Positions 30,569-43,468 of a stretch of DNA of 64,000 nucleotides are shown piece by piece. The stretch is from assembly GCF_001870515.1 (NCBI RefSeq), contig NZ_MDGT01000002.1:540768-604767 (forward strand). The letters are read 5' to 3'. The notes under the pieces are model-generated. The model was given only the letters and a program-made list of their open reading frames with translations, did no database searches and was not told where the DNA came from. The DNA comes from Idiomarina sp. MD25a (GTDB lineage: Bacteria > Pseudomonadota > Gammaproteobacteria > Enterobacterales > Alteromonadaceae). The first letter of the stretch is position 1, and each line of letters opens with the position of its first letter. The position numbers and the translations under genes were made by a program.

Positions 30569-33500
30569 ATGACACAACTCCCTAAGTTAGACGCCAAGCG
30601 CGCACTGCCGTCGTTGTATCAGGCATATATTAGTGAGCTTGAACAGTCAGATTTTAGTGGGGAGATTGATGTCACGTTTTCAGGACGGCTTATCGCGGCG
30701 ACGGATAACAGTGTTTATCAACAGTTGCCGCAGGCCGTCCTTTATCCTGTCAACGAAGCCGACATTCAAACGATACTGAAACTCGCAGCTCAAGATGAGT
30801 TTCATTCAGTGACATTTTCCCCTCGAGGCGGTGGTACGGGCACTAACGGACAGTCGTTAACGCCGGGTATTGTGGTGGACTTGAGTCGCCATATGAATCG
30901 CGTGTTGGAAGTCAATGCGGATGAGGGGTGGGTGCGTGTACAAACCGGCGTGGTAAAGGATCAGCTGAACGACGCGTTGCGTCCACATGGCTACTTTTTT
31001 GCACCGGACTTATCAACCAGCAATCGTGCCACGCTCGGCGGGATGATTAATACGGATGCATCGGGTCAAGGCTCGTTGGTATACGGTAAAACCAGTGATC
31101 ATATTTTATCGTTACGCACGGTCTTACAAGGTGGTGAGCTGTTAGCCAGTGAACCGGTGGACTTACAGCAGGCACAAACTTACAGCGAAGTCGATTCGCG
31201 GGTAGGGCGGTTATATAAACAAGCACTAAATACTTGTGTGGGTATGCGCGAGGCGATAGACGCCAAATTTCCGCCGTTAAACCGCTTTTTAACTGGGTAT
31301 GACTTAAAACACACCTTCGATGCAGAGCATCATACGCTCAATTTATCGCGCCTGATTGCGGGTTCCGAAGGTACGTTAGGCTTTGTCACAGAAGCAAAAC
31401 TCAACATCACACCGATCCCCAAATACCGTACCTTAATCAACGTAAAGTATTCTGACTTCCAAGCGGCACTGAATAACTCACCGTTCTTAGTTGAAGCTGA
31501 AGCAACATCAGTAGAGACCATTGATTCCAATGTACTGAACTTGGCGCGTGAAGACATCATCTGGCATAGCGTTTCTCCGCTGCTAGAAGAGGTCGAGGGA
31601 CAGGTCATGAATGGCATCAACATGGTCGAGTTTGCCGCGACGGACCAAGCGGAAAATCAGCGGAAAATTGATGCGCTTTGTAAACGCTTGGATAAGCTTA
31701 TTAAAGCTAAAGATAATAAAGGGGTGATCGGGTATCAAATATGCGATGACCTAGAAAGTATCCAAACCATTTATGCAATGCGGAAAAAAGCGGTCGGGCT
31801 GTTAGGTGCGACTAAAGGTGCGCGTAAACCCGTTGCTTTCGCAGAAGACACCGCGGTTCCTCCCGAGCAGTTGGCGGCTTTTATAATGGAGTTTCGCGAC
31901 ATCTTAGACGATGCCAACCTCCATTACGGCATGTTTGGTCACGCGGATGCAGGGGTGTTGCACGTGCGCCCCGCGCTGGACTTAACCAATCCAGATGATG
32001 AAGTTCTATTGCGCGAAATCAGTGATAAAGTAGCTGCATTGACAGCCAAATACGGTGGCTTGATGTGGGGAGAACATGGTAAAGGCTATCGCTCAGAATA
32101 TGCGCCGAAATTCTTTGGCGAGGCGCTTTATCAAGAACTACAAAAGGTAAAAGCAGCCGCTGACCCGTTTAACCAGTTTAATCCAGGTAAAATCGCTACG
32201 CCGTTAAACAGCGAAGCGCAGTTAGTTTCTGTTGATGCGCAAAAGCGCGGTTATTTTGACCGTCAAATTCCGATTGAGACACGTGACTACTACGACAATG
32301 CCATGAGTTGTAATGGCAACGGACTGTGTTTCAACTACGATACCAAAGCAGCAATGTGTCCTTCGTATAAAGTGACACGTGACCGTCGTATGTCGCCCAA
32401 AGGGCGTGCGTCATTGATGCGTGAATGGTTGCGCTTAACTGCGGAACAGAATTACCGCGCGGATAAGCAGCCTGATGACGAAGTATCTTGGTTTGAAAAG
32501 TGGCGCAACCGCAATGATTCGAAAGATGACTACAGCCATGAAGTGAAGGCGTCAATGGACAAGTGCTTGGCGTGCAAAGCCTGTACTAATCAATGCCCAG
32601 TGAGTGTCGACGTGCCGACGTTTAAGGCTGAGTTTTTACAGCATTACTACTCTCGGTATCCGCGCCCCATTAAAGATCATCTTGTGCGAAGTGTTGAAAG
32701 CACGGCTAAGGTGGGTGCAAAGTTTCCTAAGTTTAGTAATGCCATTATCAAAAACCCACTGAGCAACTTTTTCTTGAAACAAGTTGTGGGTTATGTCGAT
32801 ACACCCGCATTTTCAGTGCCTAACTTGGTTAAACGGTGGCAGACGTCAGAATTCCGAGTCGCGGAGCCGAGTGAGCTCGCCCAGTTACCAGTAGAACAGC
32901 AACAGCAGCTGGTGGCTATCGTACAGGATCCTTTCACCAGCTTTTATGAAGCTGAGATCGTGCATTCTTTCGCGCAACTCGCTGCTCGTTTAGGTTATCA
33001 ACCTGTATTAATACCGTTTGTAGGGCAAGGTAAAGCTCAACATGTGAAAGGCTTTTTATCGGAGTTTAAGCAAACGGCTGAACGTGTTTATGAGTACCTA
33101 GCGCCCTTGTTCGATACCGAAATTGAACGAGTGGGTGTTGATTCGTCCACCGCATTGGTATTCCGCGACGAGTATCACCAGGTGTTAGGTGATAAAGCTG
33201 AAGCATTGAACGTGCAAACAGTCATCGAGTGGTTACAGGGCAAGGCGGAGAAACTTGAACTCGAGAGCAGTCATCGGCGTTACGGTTTGCTGTTACATTG
33301 CACCGAGCAGAGTTTCATTCCCGAGTCAGCAAAGCACTGGCAGGCGCTATTTACCAGTGTTGGCTTGCAGCTCGATATTGTCCAAGCGGGCTGTTGTGGT
33401 ATGGCCGGAACATTTGGGCATGAACGTAGCAATTTGAAAGAGAGTATTGCTTTGTATCAAATGGATTGGGCTGAAGCGGTTAAACAGTACGGAACGAGTG

Positions 33501-33604
33501 GTATTACTGCGACTGGATTCTCTTGCCGCTCGCAGGTAAAACGTTTGGAAGGTAAGCGGGTGAGACACCCGCTTGAAGTTATTTTGAGCTACCTTAATCA
33601 CTAA
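30569..33604 (+). CDS. ydiJ: FAD-binding, Fe-S oxidoreductase YdiJ (D-2-hydroxyglutarate dehydrogenase-like)
   Basis: 1011 residues. An N-terminal FAD-binding domain of the VAO type (PRGGGTGTNGQSL, GMINTDASGQGS) is followed by the FAD oxidase C-terminal region (GHADAGVLHVRPALDL), a ferredoxin-like motif CLACKACTNQCPVSVDVP and a C-terminal domain with CCGMAGTFGHE. This fusion matches YdiJ. Members oxidise D-2-hydroxy acids and pass electrons to the respiratory chain. It lies 17 bases after ppsA, as in E. coli, and probably shares its transcript. The stop codon lies in a strong hairpin. Confidence 0.92.
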   Translation: MTQLPKLDAKRALPSLYQAYISELEQSDFSGEIDVTFSGRLIAATDNSVYQQLPQAVLYPVNEADIQTILKLAAQDEFHSVTFSPRGGGTGTNGQSLTPGIVVDLSRHMNRVLEVNADEGWVRVQTGVVKDQLNDALRPHGYFFAPDLSTSNRATLGGMINTDASGQGSLVYGKTSDHILSLRTVLQGGELLASEPVDLQQAQTYSEVDSRVGRLYKQALNTCVGMREAIDAKFPPLNRFLTGYDLKHTFDAEHHTLNLSRLIAGSEGTLGFVTEAKLNITPIPKYRTLINVKYSDFQAALNNSPFLVEAEATSVETIDSNVLNLAREDIIWHSVSPLLEEVEGQVMNGINMVEFAATDQAENQRKIDALCKRLDKLIKAKDNKGVIGYQICDDLESIQTIYAMRKKAVGLLGATKGARKPVAFAEDTAVPPEQLAAFIMEFRDILDDANLHYGMFGHADAGVLHVRPALDLTNPDDEVLLREISDKVAALTAKYGGLMWGEHGKGYRSEYAPKFFGEALYQELQKVKAAADPFNQFNPGKIATPLNSEAQLVSVDAQKRGYFDRQIPIETRDYYDNAMSCNGNGLCFNYDTKAAMCPSYKVTRDRRMSPKGRASLMREWLRLTAEQNYRADKQPDDEVSWFEKWRNRNDSKDDYSHEVKASMDKCLACKACTNQCPVSVDVPTFKAEFLQHYYSRYPRPIKDHLVRSVESTAKVGAKFPKFSNAIIKNPLSNFFLKQVVGYVDTPAFSVPNLVKRWQTSEFRVAEPSELAQLPVEQQQQLVAIVQDPFTSFYEAEIVHSFAQLAARLGYQPVLIPFVGQGKAQHVKGFLSEFKQTAERVYEYLAPLFDTEIERVGVDSSTALVFRDEYHQVLGDKAEALNVQTVIEWLQGKAEKLELESSHRRYGLLLHCTEQSFIPESAKHWQALFTSVGLQLDIVQAGCCGMAGTFGHERSNLKESIALYQMDWAEAVKQYGTSGITATGFSCRSQVKRLEGKRVRHPLEVILSYLNH

Positions 33605-33612
33605 GGTAGCTC
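33586..33612 (+). terminator. Inverted repeat at the end of ydiJ
   Basis: GAGCTACCTTA (33586-33596) and TAAGGTAGCTC (33602-33612) form a perfect 11-pair stem with a five-base loop. The ydiJ stop codon (33602-33604) lies in the second arm. T-rich sequence follows only after about 12 bases, so it is not a textbook intrinsic terminator. It separates convergent genes. Confidence 0.5.
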
Positions 33613-33621
33613 GTTACGCTG

Positions 33622-34659
33622 TTATTTTTTCGCGTTAGCGATGATTTCGCGCGCCATCTCGTCGGCCAATTCGCCGGTTGGACGGTTTTCTTCGTTGGCA
33701 CGTGCAAAAAGCTTATCGAGTGTGTTGTAGATATCACGCACACGTTTGTCAGTCTCTTCAAGCGAGAAGTTGGCCGCTTCGGAACAGACGTGGATAACAC
33801 CACCTGCGTTAATGACGTAATCAGGGGCGTATAGAATACCCATGTCTTTAACTTTCTGGTCGTGGGCTGGAGTCGCTAACTGATTGTTTGCACTACCTGC
33901 AATGATCTTAACTTTTAACTGCTTAAGGGTTTCATCGTTAATTGTTGCACCGAGTGCGCATGGCGCGTATACGTCAGCCTCGACGCCATAGATTTCGTCA
34001 AGACCCACAACCTGTGCACCGAGCTCATCTTTAGCACGTTGCATGGCGTCTTCGTTGATATCCGTTACGATCAACTTCGCGCCTTCCTTAGCACAGTATT
34101 CGGCAAAGTCATAACCAACAGCACCTAAACCTTGCACTGCAATCGTTACGCCATTAAGGTCATCAGAACCTAAACGGTGTTTTGCCGCCGCTTTAAGGCC
34201 TAAATAAGTACCGAGCGCAGTATGAGGCGATGGATCGCCTGCTTTATCTGCAGTACCGGCAACATGGCTTGTTTCTTTAGCAACGATATCGATATCCGCC
34301 GTGCGAATGTTGACGTCTTCAGCGGTGATGTATTTGCCACCTAAGGTTTCAATGAAACGACCGTAAGCACGGAATAGGGCTTCACTTTTAATAGTTTTAG
34401 CATCGCCGATGATTACGGCTTTACCGCCACCTAGAGGAAGGCCAGCCATAGCGCTTTTATAGGTCATGCCACGTGAAAGACGTAACACGTCGGTTAATGC
34501 TTCAGCCGATGAAGCGTAGTTCCATAAACGCGTACCGCCCAAGCTCGGGCCGAGCGTTGTATCGTGAACGGCAATAATAGCCTTAAGACCAGACTCTTCA
34601 TCATGGCAGAAGGTCACTTGTTCGTGATTATCGAATTCAATATGCTCAAATAGAGACAT
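33622..34659 (-). CDS. Leucine dehydrogenase (Glu/Leu/Phe/Val dehydrogenase family)
   Basis: 345 residues. The substrate-binding segment is LGPSLGGTRLWNY and the catalytic lysine region is MTYKSAMAGLPLGGGKAVI. The NAD-binding Rossmann domain contains VQGLGAVGYDFAEYC. These fit leucine dehydrogenase, which deaminates branched-chain amino acids to keto acids. It stands alone and convergent to ydiJ. Substrate choice among Leu, Val and Phe is not settled by sequence inspection. Confidence 0.9.
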   Translation of the reverse strand: MSLFEHIEFDNHEQVTFCHDEESGLKAIIAVHDTTLGPSLGGTRLWNYASSAEALTDVLRLSRGMTYKSAMAGLPLGGGKAVIIGDAKTIKSEALFRAYGRFIETLGGKYITAEDVNIRTADIDIVAKETSHVAGTADKAGDPSPHTALGTYLGLKAAAKHRLGSDDLNGVTIAVQGLGAVGYDFAEYCAKEGAKLIVTDINEDAMQRAKDELGAQVVGLDEIYGVEADVYAPCALGATINDETLKQLKVKIIAGSANNQLATPAHDQKVKDMGILYAPDYVINAGGVIHVCSEAANFSLEETDKRVRDIYNTLDKLFARANEENRPTGELADEMAREIIANAKK

Positions 34660-34812
34660 GAATTTCCATCCTCATTGGTTTTCAAAATTGCGCGCACATT
34701 ACCACTTGGAATGTTAACGCGCTACTAAAAAACAAAACTAAAATCGTTATTCAAACGGGTGTTTAGCAACTGTTGTTTACAGTTGACGTAAACGGCAACT
34801 TTTTAACAAAAA

Positions 34813-35942
34813 TTAGTCAATTAATAGCTCGATAACACCCTGATTGACTAACCATGCGATCAGCGCTTGTCCACACGCGTCATTGCAAAGAGGCGCCAAT
34901 TCGGTAATCGCTGTTTCATCCGTGAGCTCTGCAAGCTGTTTAGCCAGTGCCTCAGCTTCAGCGGTCACCACAAACAACTCACCGTTGGCAAAGTAATGTG
35001 GTCTGTCGAAGTGCTTAAGTAAACGCGAACCCGGCGCGCGAACGACGGTTGCTTTATCCATCGTTAGCAAAGCGGGCACTTGTTCGGCCACCATCGGCAG
35101 CTCGGGCTCAGGAAGAGGGCGCTTACTCATTGACTGAGCACGTAAAATGAGCTCATCAAAATCACTCGATTCAACTGCTGATTTAAGGAGTTGTTTCACT
35201 TGGCCTAGCTGAGCTTCAGTTACGATATGACTTGGGTTGTCACACGAGAGGTTCGGATCGGTGTAACGTTGTTTAAGTTGCTCAGTCTGTAATGCCATGT
35301 CAGCCAGCTGAGCAAGCCATTCGGCTTGATTCGGCGCACGAAAACCGACGGAATAATTGAGACAAGGTTCAAGTGCGATGCCATCATGTGGGCAGCCAGC
35401 CGGAATATACAGAACATCACCGGGTTCTAGTACTTCATCGATGACCGCATCAAAGGACTCTTTGATCTGCTTGAGATCCTCGCACGGATAAGTTGGCGTA
35501 GTCGATTGACGTGCACCCACGCGCCAATGACGACGACCCGCACCTTGCACAATAAACACATCGTATTCGTCAACATGTGGTCCAACACCACCGCCTTCAA
35601 CGGAGAAGCTCACCATCACATCATCAATGCGCCACTCGGGTAAAAAACGAAACGCCTGCAACAGCGAGTGGACATCGGGCATCCATTCATTGACCGCTTG
35701 CACGAGTAACGTCCAGTTCGCTTCACCGAGCGATTCGTACTCCTGGAAAGGGCCGTGAGCTACTGACCAGGCTTGATCTCGATGTTCGATAATACGAGCA
35801 TCAACGCCATCTTCCATGGCTAAACCGGCTAAAATTTCGGGTTCGATCAAGTCAACGTTGGCGAGCCCACGCTTAAACAAGCGCGGGCGTTTTTGCCAGT
35901 CAGAATCGAGAAAGACTTGCTTATCGACATTCTGTAAATGCA

Positions 35943-35943
<1 letters not shown>
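34813..35943 (-). CDS. roxA: Ribosomal protein uL16 3-hydroxylase (YcfD)
   Basis: 376 residues, a JmjC-type 2-oxoglutarate oxygenase. The iron ligands are His123 and Asp125 in GPHVDEYDVF and His186 in GCPHDGIAL; E. coli YcfD uses 125, 127 and 187. The C-terminal part forms the dimerisation and winged-helix regions of the family. It hydroxylates an arginine in uL16. It starts at the stop codon of purB (one base overlaps), so the two are cotranscribed. Confidence 0.93.
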
Positions 35944-37967
<2,024 letters not shown>

Positions 37968-37971
<4 letters not shown>

Positions 37972-39098
37972 AAACGAACCTCAAAATCGGTAATACGTTG
38001 CTCAATGATGCCGCCACCTAGGCAGACATCGTCGATATAGAACACTGCCGACTGTCCAGGTGTTACCGCTGCGACGGGCTCGTCAAACACGACTTCGATA
38101 CGCCCATCCTTGCCGGGTATGATTTGGCATGGAATATCCGCTTGGCGATAGCGCGTTTTCACAACACACCGCAATGGTTCGCTGATTACTTCTCGGTTCA
38201 CCCAATGTAATTGGTTTGCGACTAAGCCTTTTGAGAACAAACGTGGGTGATTTTTGCCTTGAGCAACCACAAGTACATTGCGATCGACATCTTTATCAAC
38301 CACATACCACGGGTCATCGCCCGCGTCAGCTAAACCACCAATATGAAGTCCTTTGCGTTGACCTATCGTGTGGTACATCAGACCTTCATGTTCACCAAGC
38401 GTTTCACCATCGACACTCTCGATGGTGCCAGGCTGAGCGGGGAGGTACTGTTGCAAAAAGTCCTTAAACTTGCGCTCACCAATAAAACAGATACCCGTTG
38501 AGTCTTTTTTGTCGGCAGTGACTAAACCTTGTTCTTCGGCAATACGGCGTACTTCCGGCTTTTCGAGCTCACCAACAGGAAACAGAGTTTGTGCGACATG
38601 CTCATGACTCAGCGTGTAAAGAAAATAGCTCTGGTCTTTGTTGTTATCTAAACCGCGTAATAACTGCCATTTCCCGTCACGATAGGCGCGTCTCACGTAA
38701 TGACCGGTAGCGATGTAGTCAGCGCCCAAGGCTTCCGCTGCAAATTCCAGAAATGCTTTAAATTTGATTTCTTTGTTGCACATGATGTCAGGGTTAGGGG
38801 TACGGCCAGCTTTATATTCATCTAAGAAGTGCTCAAACACGTTATCCCAGTATTCCGCAGCAAAGTTAACGGTGTGTAGCTCAATGCCCAGTTTCTCGCA
38901 CACGGCCTCTGCGTCGGCGAGATCATCGGCGGCGGCACAATATTCATCGTCATCATCCTCTTCCCAGTTCTTCATAAACAACCCTTCGACTTGATAGCCT
39001 TGTTGAAGAAGCAGGTAGGCGGATACGGAAGAGTCTACACCGCCCGACATACCGACGATGACTTTGGTTTCACTGGGTTTTTTTTCGGACTCAGTCAT
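37968..39098 (-). CDS. mnmA: tRNA-specific 2-thiouridylase MnmA
   Basis: 376 residues. The PP-loop is [15 protein letters not shown] (residues 18-32), the first catalytic cysteine is in [10 protein letters not shown] and the second in [13 protein letters not shown]. It adds sulfur to U34 of Lys, Glu and Gln tRNAs using the Tus relay. The N-terminal tail ([12 protein letters not shown]) is longer than in E. coli. It overlaps hflD by 4 bases. Confidence 0.97.
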
Positions 39099-39141
39099 GA
39101 TTCTTTGTCTCTGTTACTACACGGAACGCTGGTGGCAGAGT

Positions 39142-39741
39142 TTACCACACTGGAGGTTCTTCGCGCCATTCTCCAGGCTGTAATCCCGCCAACTTAAATG
39201 GGCCAATTTGAGCGCGGATTAATCGGAGCGTAGGTAATCCTACGTGAGCTGTCATACGGCGAACCTGACGATTTTTACCTTCGGTAATTGATAGGCTTAT
39301 CCATGAATCTGGAACTGTCTTACGCTCTCGCACCGGCGGGTTGCGCGGCCACAAACCTGTAGGCTCGTCAATAGCAAAAACTTGTGCCCGCTTGGTAAGT
39401 CCATCGTTTAATTCACAACCATTACGCAATGCATTTAATTGCGCTTCATCGGGAACACCCTCAACTTGCACCCAGTAAGTCTTAGCAACCTTATATTTCG
39501 GGTTAGCAAGCCGTGCCTGATAGACACCGTCATTTGTCAGCAACATTAAGCCTTCGCTATCTTTATCAAGGCGACCAGCAGGATAAACATTCGAGTGTGG
39601 TACGAAGTCCTTTAAGGTCACGTCGTCAGGCTCGCCGGAAAACTGGCTGAGTACACCATAAGGTTTATTCAGTAAAACCAGTTTCGGATTTACCGGACGA
39701 GGACGTCGCGGACTGCGCTTACGTCGAGGTTGATTGCCCAT
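39142..39741 (-). CDS. rluE: 23S rRNA pseudouridine synthase RluE
   Basis: 199 residues. The catalytic motif is PAGRLDKDSEGLMLLTNDG, with the aspartate in RLDKD, and the C-terminal ITEGKNRQVRRM is the RsuA/RluE family motif. There is no S4 domain; the N-terminus is a basic arginine-rich tail. RluE modifies position 2457 of 23S rRNA. It lies just upstream of mnmA in the same direction, 43 bases away. Confidence 0.93.
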   Translation of the reverse strand: MGNQPRRKRSPRRPRPVNPKLVLLNKPYGVLSQFSGEPDDVTLKDFVPHSNVYPAGRLDKDSEGLMLLTNDGVYQARLANPKYKVAKTYWVQVEGVPDEAQLNALRNGCELNDGLTKRAQVFAIDEPTGLWPRNPPVRERKTVPDSWISLSITEGKNRQVRRMTAHVGLPTLRLIRAQIGPFKLAGLQPGEWREEPPVW

Positions 39742-39813
39742 AAATTTCCTCAGCTACAGAATCGATGGTAAAATCGATGAATGGTGTCAATTATATCAAA
39801 TGTTTAGAGCTTA

Positions 39814-40617
39814 ATGGGGTCGAAATTGCAGCAAAATGAATCAAAAGAACAAATGATTGTAGGCGGCGATTTAGCGGAAGCGTTAAAGGGAAATTACCGT
39901 GTTCACGTGGTGCAGTGGGTTAAAGAAGCGTTTGCTATTACCGGACGTCATTTTTGGCCGTTGGTCACTGCGATGATCAGCTTCCTGGCTTTGCTTCTGG
40001 TTATTGTCACAATTATCCAAATGGTGATGCCCATGTCGGTCCTCTCATCACCAGAGGCTGTTAACAACATGACGCCCATACAAAGTTTAGGTTTGGCATT
40101 ATTCAGTACGGCGATTGCTGCGCCGTTATTCGGCGGCATCATACTGATGGGGATACGTCACAGTATCGATATACCGACCAAGGGGTTGCATATTTTCAAG
40201 GGGTTTGAGTCCGTGACAGCGCTCATTGCTACAGGGGTTATCACCACTTTGATCTCGCAACTATTTGTCTGGTTGGCAGCAAGTATTTCGCCTCTAGTAG
40301 GTTATGTAGTCGTACTCTACACGTCAGCCATTTTCTGTTTAGCACTACCTCTGGTCGTTGAGCGGCGCATATCGCCTTTGAACGCAATCTACTACTCGAT
40401 CCGTATTACGCATTATCATTTACCATTTTTTATTGGCCTTACATTTGTTTTTTATATCGTATTTATCATGGGTCTCATTACATATGGCTTATTGCTTTTT
40501 GTTCTGATCCCTTATTTAGTGAACTTATTAGGTTTAGTTTATCGCCAAATCGTCGGTGTTAGTGTGCGTTTGCAACCACCTTCACAATCAAACCAATCCG
40601 ACGACTGGACTGCTTAA
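39814..40617 (+). CDS. Polytopic inner-membrane protein, BPSS1780-like
   Basis: 267 residues. After a soluble, partly amphipathic start (WVKEAFAITGRHFWPLV) come about six hydrophobic segments between residues 46 and 255. The layout resembles the BPSS1780 family of uncharacterised membrane proteins, but this is an impression and not a proven match. It is followed after 10 bases by a cell-wall hydrolase gene, probably in one transcript. No clear ribosome-binding site precedes the first ATG; ATG 39853 is an alternative start. Confidence 0.75.
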   Translation: MGSKLQQNESKEQMIVGGDLAEALKGNYRVHVVQWVKEAFAITGRHFWPLVTAMISFLALLLVIVTIIQMVMPMSVLSSPEAVNNMTPIQSLGLALFSTAIAAPLFGGIILMGIRHSIDIPTKGLHIFKGFESVTALIATGVITTLISQLFVWLAASISPLVGYVVVLYTSAIFCLALPLVVERRISPLNAIYYSIRITHYHLPFFIGLTFVFYIVFIMGLITYGLLLFVLIPYLVNLLGLVYRQIVGVSVRLQPPSQSNQSDDWTA

Positions 40618-40627
40618 AGGAGCTCGA

Positions 40628-41482
40628 ATGCGAAAAAAATTATTCATCATTTTCTTTATTTTGGTATGTATTGCCGCGTTGTTATTACCGTTTTTCAGTA
40701 AATATGAGAAGCCAGCAGGCGAAAGGGATGTCGCAAGTCATGGTTTACCACCGGTGCCTACATTGGAACCGCGTACTGAAATTCCTAATTTTGACGAATT
40801 CAACGACGTAAAAGAGAAAAAGAAGGAATTTTTTCGCTATCTACTACCTATTATTGAGGCAGAAAACCTACGTATTTTGCACGAACGGCAACAGCTATTT
40901 GCTATCGAAAGTGCATACAGTCGAGGGTTTGAAAACGAGCAAGATAAAAAACAACTTGCGCGTCTTGTAGACTATTACGAAGTTGACCCAACGCTCGATA
41001 GTGCACAGCAATTTGAGGTACTTAAGCGTCGCATTGATATCATTCCGACCATGATGGTTTTGGTACAAGCGGCGAACGAGTCAGCCTGGGGCACCTCTAG
41101 ATTTGCGCAAGAGGGGCTGAACTTATTTGGCCAATGGTGCTATCGCGAAGGCTGCGGTTTGGTTCCCGAGCAACGACCTGACGGCATGAACCATGAAGTG
41201 GCGAAGTTCGACCACGTCGCGCAATCTGTCCGGAGTTATATGCGTAATATTAATACTCATAACCCATACCTCGAACTGCGCCAAATTCGTGAAGTTATGC
41301 GTGAACGTGATGAGCAAGTGCGGGCGATTCCGTTACTCAGTGGCTTGCACAGTTATTCCGAGCGCGGACAAGAGTATATTGATGAGCTTAAAGCTATGAT
41401 TCGAGTCAATCGACCTATCGTCGATGCGATCATCGAGCAAGATGATGCGGCAACGGAAGCGTCCACTGCCGCTGCTAATTAG
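40628..41482 (+). CDS. Bax-like glucosaminidase domain protein
   Basis: 284 residues from ATG 40628, which has AAAGGAG nine bases upstream; a longer frame would start inside the preceding gene. A single N-terminal hydrophobic segment (about residues 4-21) acts as anchor or signal. The rest carries [25 protein letters not shown] and [15 protein letters not shown], the pattern of the Bax/LytG N-acetylglucosaminidase family with its catalytic glutamate in NESAWG. It probably trims peptidoglycan in the periplasm. The end overlaps convergent ttcA by 4 bases. Confidence 0.85.
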   Translation: MRKKLFIIFFILVCIAALLLPFFSKYEKPAGERDVASHGLPPVPTLEPRTEIPNFDEFNDVKEKKKEFFRYLLPIIEAENLRILHERQQLFAIESAYSRGFENEQDKKQLARLVDYYEVDPTLDSAQQFEVLKRRIDIIPTMMVLVQAANESAWGTSRFAQEGLNLFGQWCYREGCGLVPEQRPDGMNHEVAKFDHVAQSVRSYMRNINTHNPYLELRQIREVMRERDEQVRAIPLLSGLHSYSERGQEYIDELKAMIRVNRPIVDAIIEQDDAATEASTAAAN

Positions 41483-42405
41483 GCGATCTGTGTAATTTGG
41501 ATAGCTGACGCAATTGGCTCGTCGTCATCTTCAGGCTTAAAGGATTGATTAAAAGAAGGCGCATCGAACGCGGTGTCGCCTTCTTTCGTTTCTATACCGG
41601 TGGCTTTGACCGCATCAAAGTTAAATAACTCATTATCCACCAAATGAGAAGGCGTGACGTTTTGCATCGCTGTAAAGATACTCTCGATACGTCCTGGGAA
41701 TTGACGATCCCATTGATTCAACATCGTTTTGATATTTTTGCGTTGAAGGTTTTCCTGTGAACCACATAAGTTACATGGAATTATCGGGAACTTCATTGCC
41801 TCGGAGTAACGTGCAATGTCTTTTTCACGGCAAAACGCCAACGGACGGATTACCACATGCTCACCATTGTCACTCACTAATTTAGGCGGCATTGATTTAA
41901 GTTTACCGCCGTGAAACATGTTTAAAAAGAGTGTTTCTATCATGTCGTCGCGATGGTGACCCAAGGCAATTTTTGTCGCGCCAAGCCGTTTTGCTGTTTT
42001 ATACAAAATACCGCGGCGCAAACGGGAACACAAAGAACAAGTGGTCTTACCCTCAGGAATCTTGTCTTTAACGATGCTGTAGGTATCTTCTTCAACGATT
42101 TCGTAATTGACACCGATGCTATCGAGGTAATTAGGTAACACATGCTCAGGGAAACCGGGTTGCTTTTGGTCTAGGTTGACCGCAACAATATCGAAATGAA
42201 TGGGTGCGACACGTTTCAGGTACATTAAGGTATCAAGTAGGGTGTAACTATCTTTGCCGCCTGACAGACAGACCATGATCTTATCGTTATGCTCGATCAT
42301 CGAAAACTGTTGAATCGCCTTTCCGGTCTCTCTGCGGATGCGCTTTTGCAGTTTGTTAAAGCCGTACTGTTTCTTCGCTTCAGTGCGCTCCGTTTGCATA
42401 CCCAT
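41479..42405 (-). CDS. ttcA: tRNA 2-thiocytidine biosynthesis protein TtcA
   Basis: 308 residues. The PP-loop is [11 protein letters not shown]; two CxxC pairs, CSLC and CNLC, bind the iron-sulfur cluster. TtcA thiolates C32 of several tRNAs. The C-terminal 45 residues are acidic and variable. It lies 58 bases downstream of uspE in the same direction, an association common in gammaproteobacteria. Confidence 0.96.
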   Translation of the reverse strand: MGMQTERTEAKKQYGFNKLQKRIRRETGKAIQQFSMIEHNDKIMVCLSGGKDSYTLLDTLMYLKRVAPIHFDIVAVNLDQKQPGFPEHVLPNYLDSIGVNYEIVEEDTYSIVKDKIPEGKTTCSLCSRLRRGILYKTAKRLGATKIALGHHRDDMIETLFLNMFHGGKLKSMPPKLVSDNGEHVVIRPLAFCREKDIARYSEAMKFPIIPCNLCGSQENLQRKNIKTMLNQWDRQFPGRIESIFTAMQNVTPSHLVDNELFNFDAVKATGIETKEGDTAFDAPSFNQSFKPEDDDEPIASAIQITQIA

Positions 42406-42463
42406 TCATGCCTATATTAGTGTCGCCCAAAAATAGGGCGCGATTATAGCGAACCACTGTTTA

Positions 42464-43390
42464 TTATGCTACTGGCGATTTAAAGTCCGCTGGCTTAATA
42501 GCAAGGACATCGCAGTTAAGACGTTCAAGCACATGTTCAGCGGTATTGCCCAACAAAGCAGCTGAAAAACCTGTTCGACCCTTTGTGCCTAGTACCACCA
42601 GTTCTGCATCGAGTCGTTTGGCTAAGTCGGGAATAACTTGCTCGGGTAGACCTTGTTCAACGTGTTGTTGCGAGCTCGGAATGCGGTGTTTGCGGGCAAA
42701 ATTGGCCATAGCGTTTTTGTGATGCCGTTCTAACTCATCGCTGTATTGGGTAACGTCAAACTCTGGAATCTCAACCGCAACGTTAATAGGTGCGGTTGGG
42801 TAGGCATTGACTAAATGCAAACTGGCATTAAGCACTTGCGTAATCGCTTGTGCTGTATCAACCACGCGGTCATTCAGCGTTTTGTGTTCCTGTTCCTCAG
42901 AGCCACTATGAATAGCCGCTAATACTTGCCCATGCTGTGGCCAAGCATGTTCCTTGACCAGTAAAACGGGGCAGGGGGCTTTACGTAATAAGTGCCAGTC
43001 TGTAGGAGTAAACAAAAGGTTTTGAAAGCTAGGCTGGACTTGTGTTGCTTTTACTAGTAAGTCGGCTTCAAGCTTTTGCACATGCTCAATGATCGCCTCA
43101 AATGGACGGTTATGCCAGACCACAGTGATATCGATATCGACACCTTCGGTATCAAAACCTTCAAGTAAATCTGCCACCCAAGCTCGACGATCGGCAATTA
43201 AATTGGTGCGCATGGTATCGCGTTCATCACGCGACAACATTGTTGTCATTTCGTAAGAGAAATCATAAATAGAGAGGAATAGGCTGATTTTTGCTTGTGT
43301 TAAGCGCGCGATATGTAACGAGCGATTAATCGCCTTGTGTTCTTCATCTGCGGGGTCAACCACGACGAGAATCCGTTTGAACCGTTCCAT
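42464..43390 (-). CDS. uspE: Universal stress protein UspE
   Basis: 308 residues from the ATG whose first base is 43390. Two Usp domains lie in tandem; the second ends with LGTKGRTGFSAALLGNTAEHVLERL, and the stretch YDFSYEMTTMLS and VVWHNRPFEAI closely match E. coli UspE. It takes part in stress resistance and cell aggregation. In relatives fnr often sits next to uspE; here there is no fnr between it and the cco genes. TTGATACCATCAA upstream (near 43415-43430) resembles an FNR box with one base missing in the spacer. Confidence 0.94.
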   Translation of the reverse strand: MERFKRILVVVDPADEEHKAINRSLHIARLTQAKISLFLSIYDFSYEMTTMLSRDERDTMRTNLIADRRAWVADLLEGFDTEGVDIDITVVWHNRPFEAIIEHVQKLEADLLVKATQVQPSFQNLLFTPTDWHLLRKAPCPVLLVKEHAWPQHGQVLAAIHSGSEEQEHKTLNDRVVDTAQAITQVLNASLHLVNAYPTAPINVAVEIPEFDVTQYSDELERHHKNAMANFARKHRIPSSQQHVEQGLPEQVIPDLAKRLDAELVVLGTKGRTGFSAALLGNTAEHVLERLNCDVLAIKPADFKSPVA

Positions 43391-43468
43391 GTTATTCTCC
43401 CACATGCATAATCAATGATTGATACCATCAATTTAGCGTAATAATGGGTGCTATACCAGTGATCAGCG

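Noticed and set aside
42420..42445. Small hairpin between uspE and ttcA as a terminator
   Set aside because: The stem has only five pairs and no clean T-run; uspE and ttcA may be cotranscribed.
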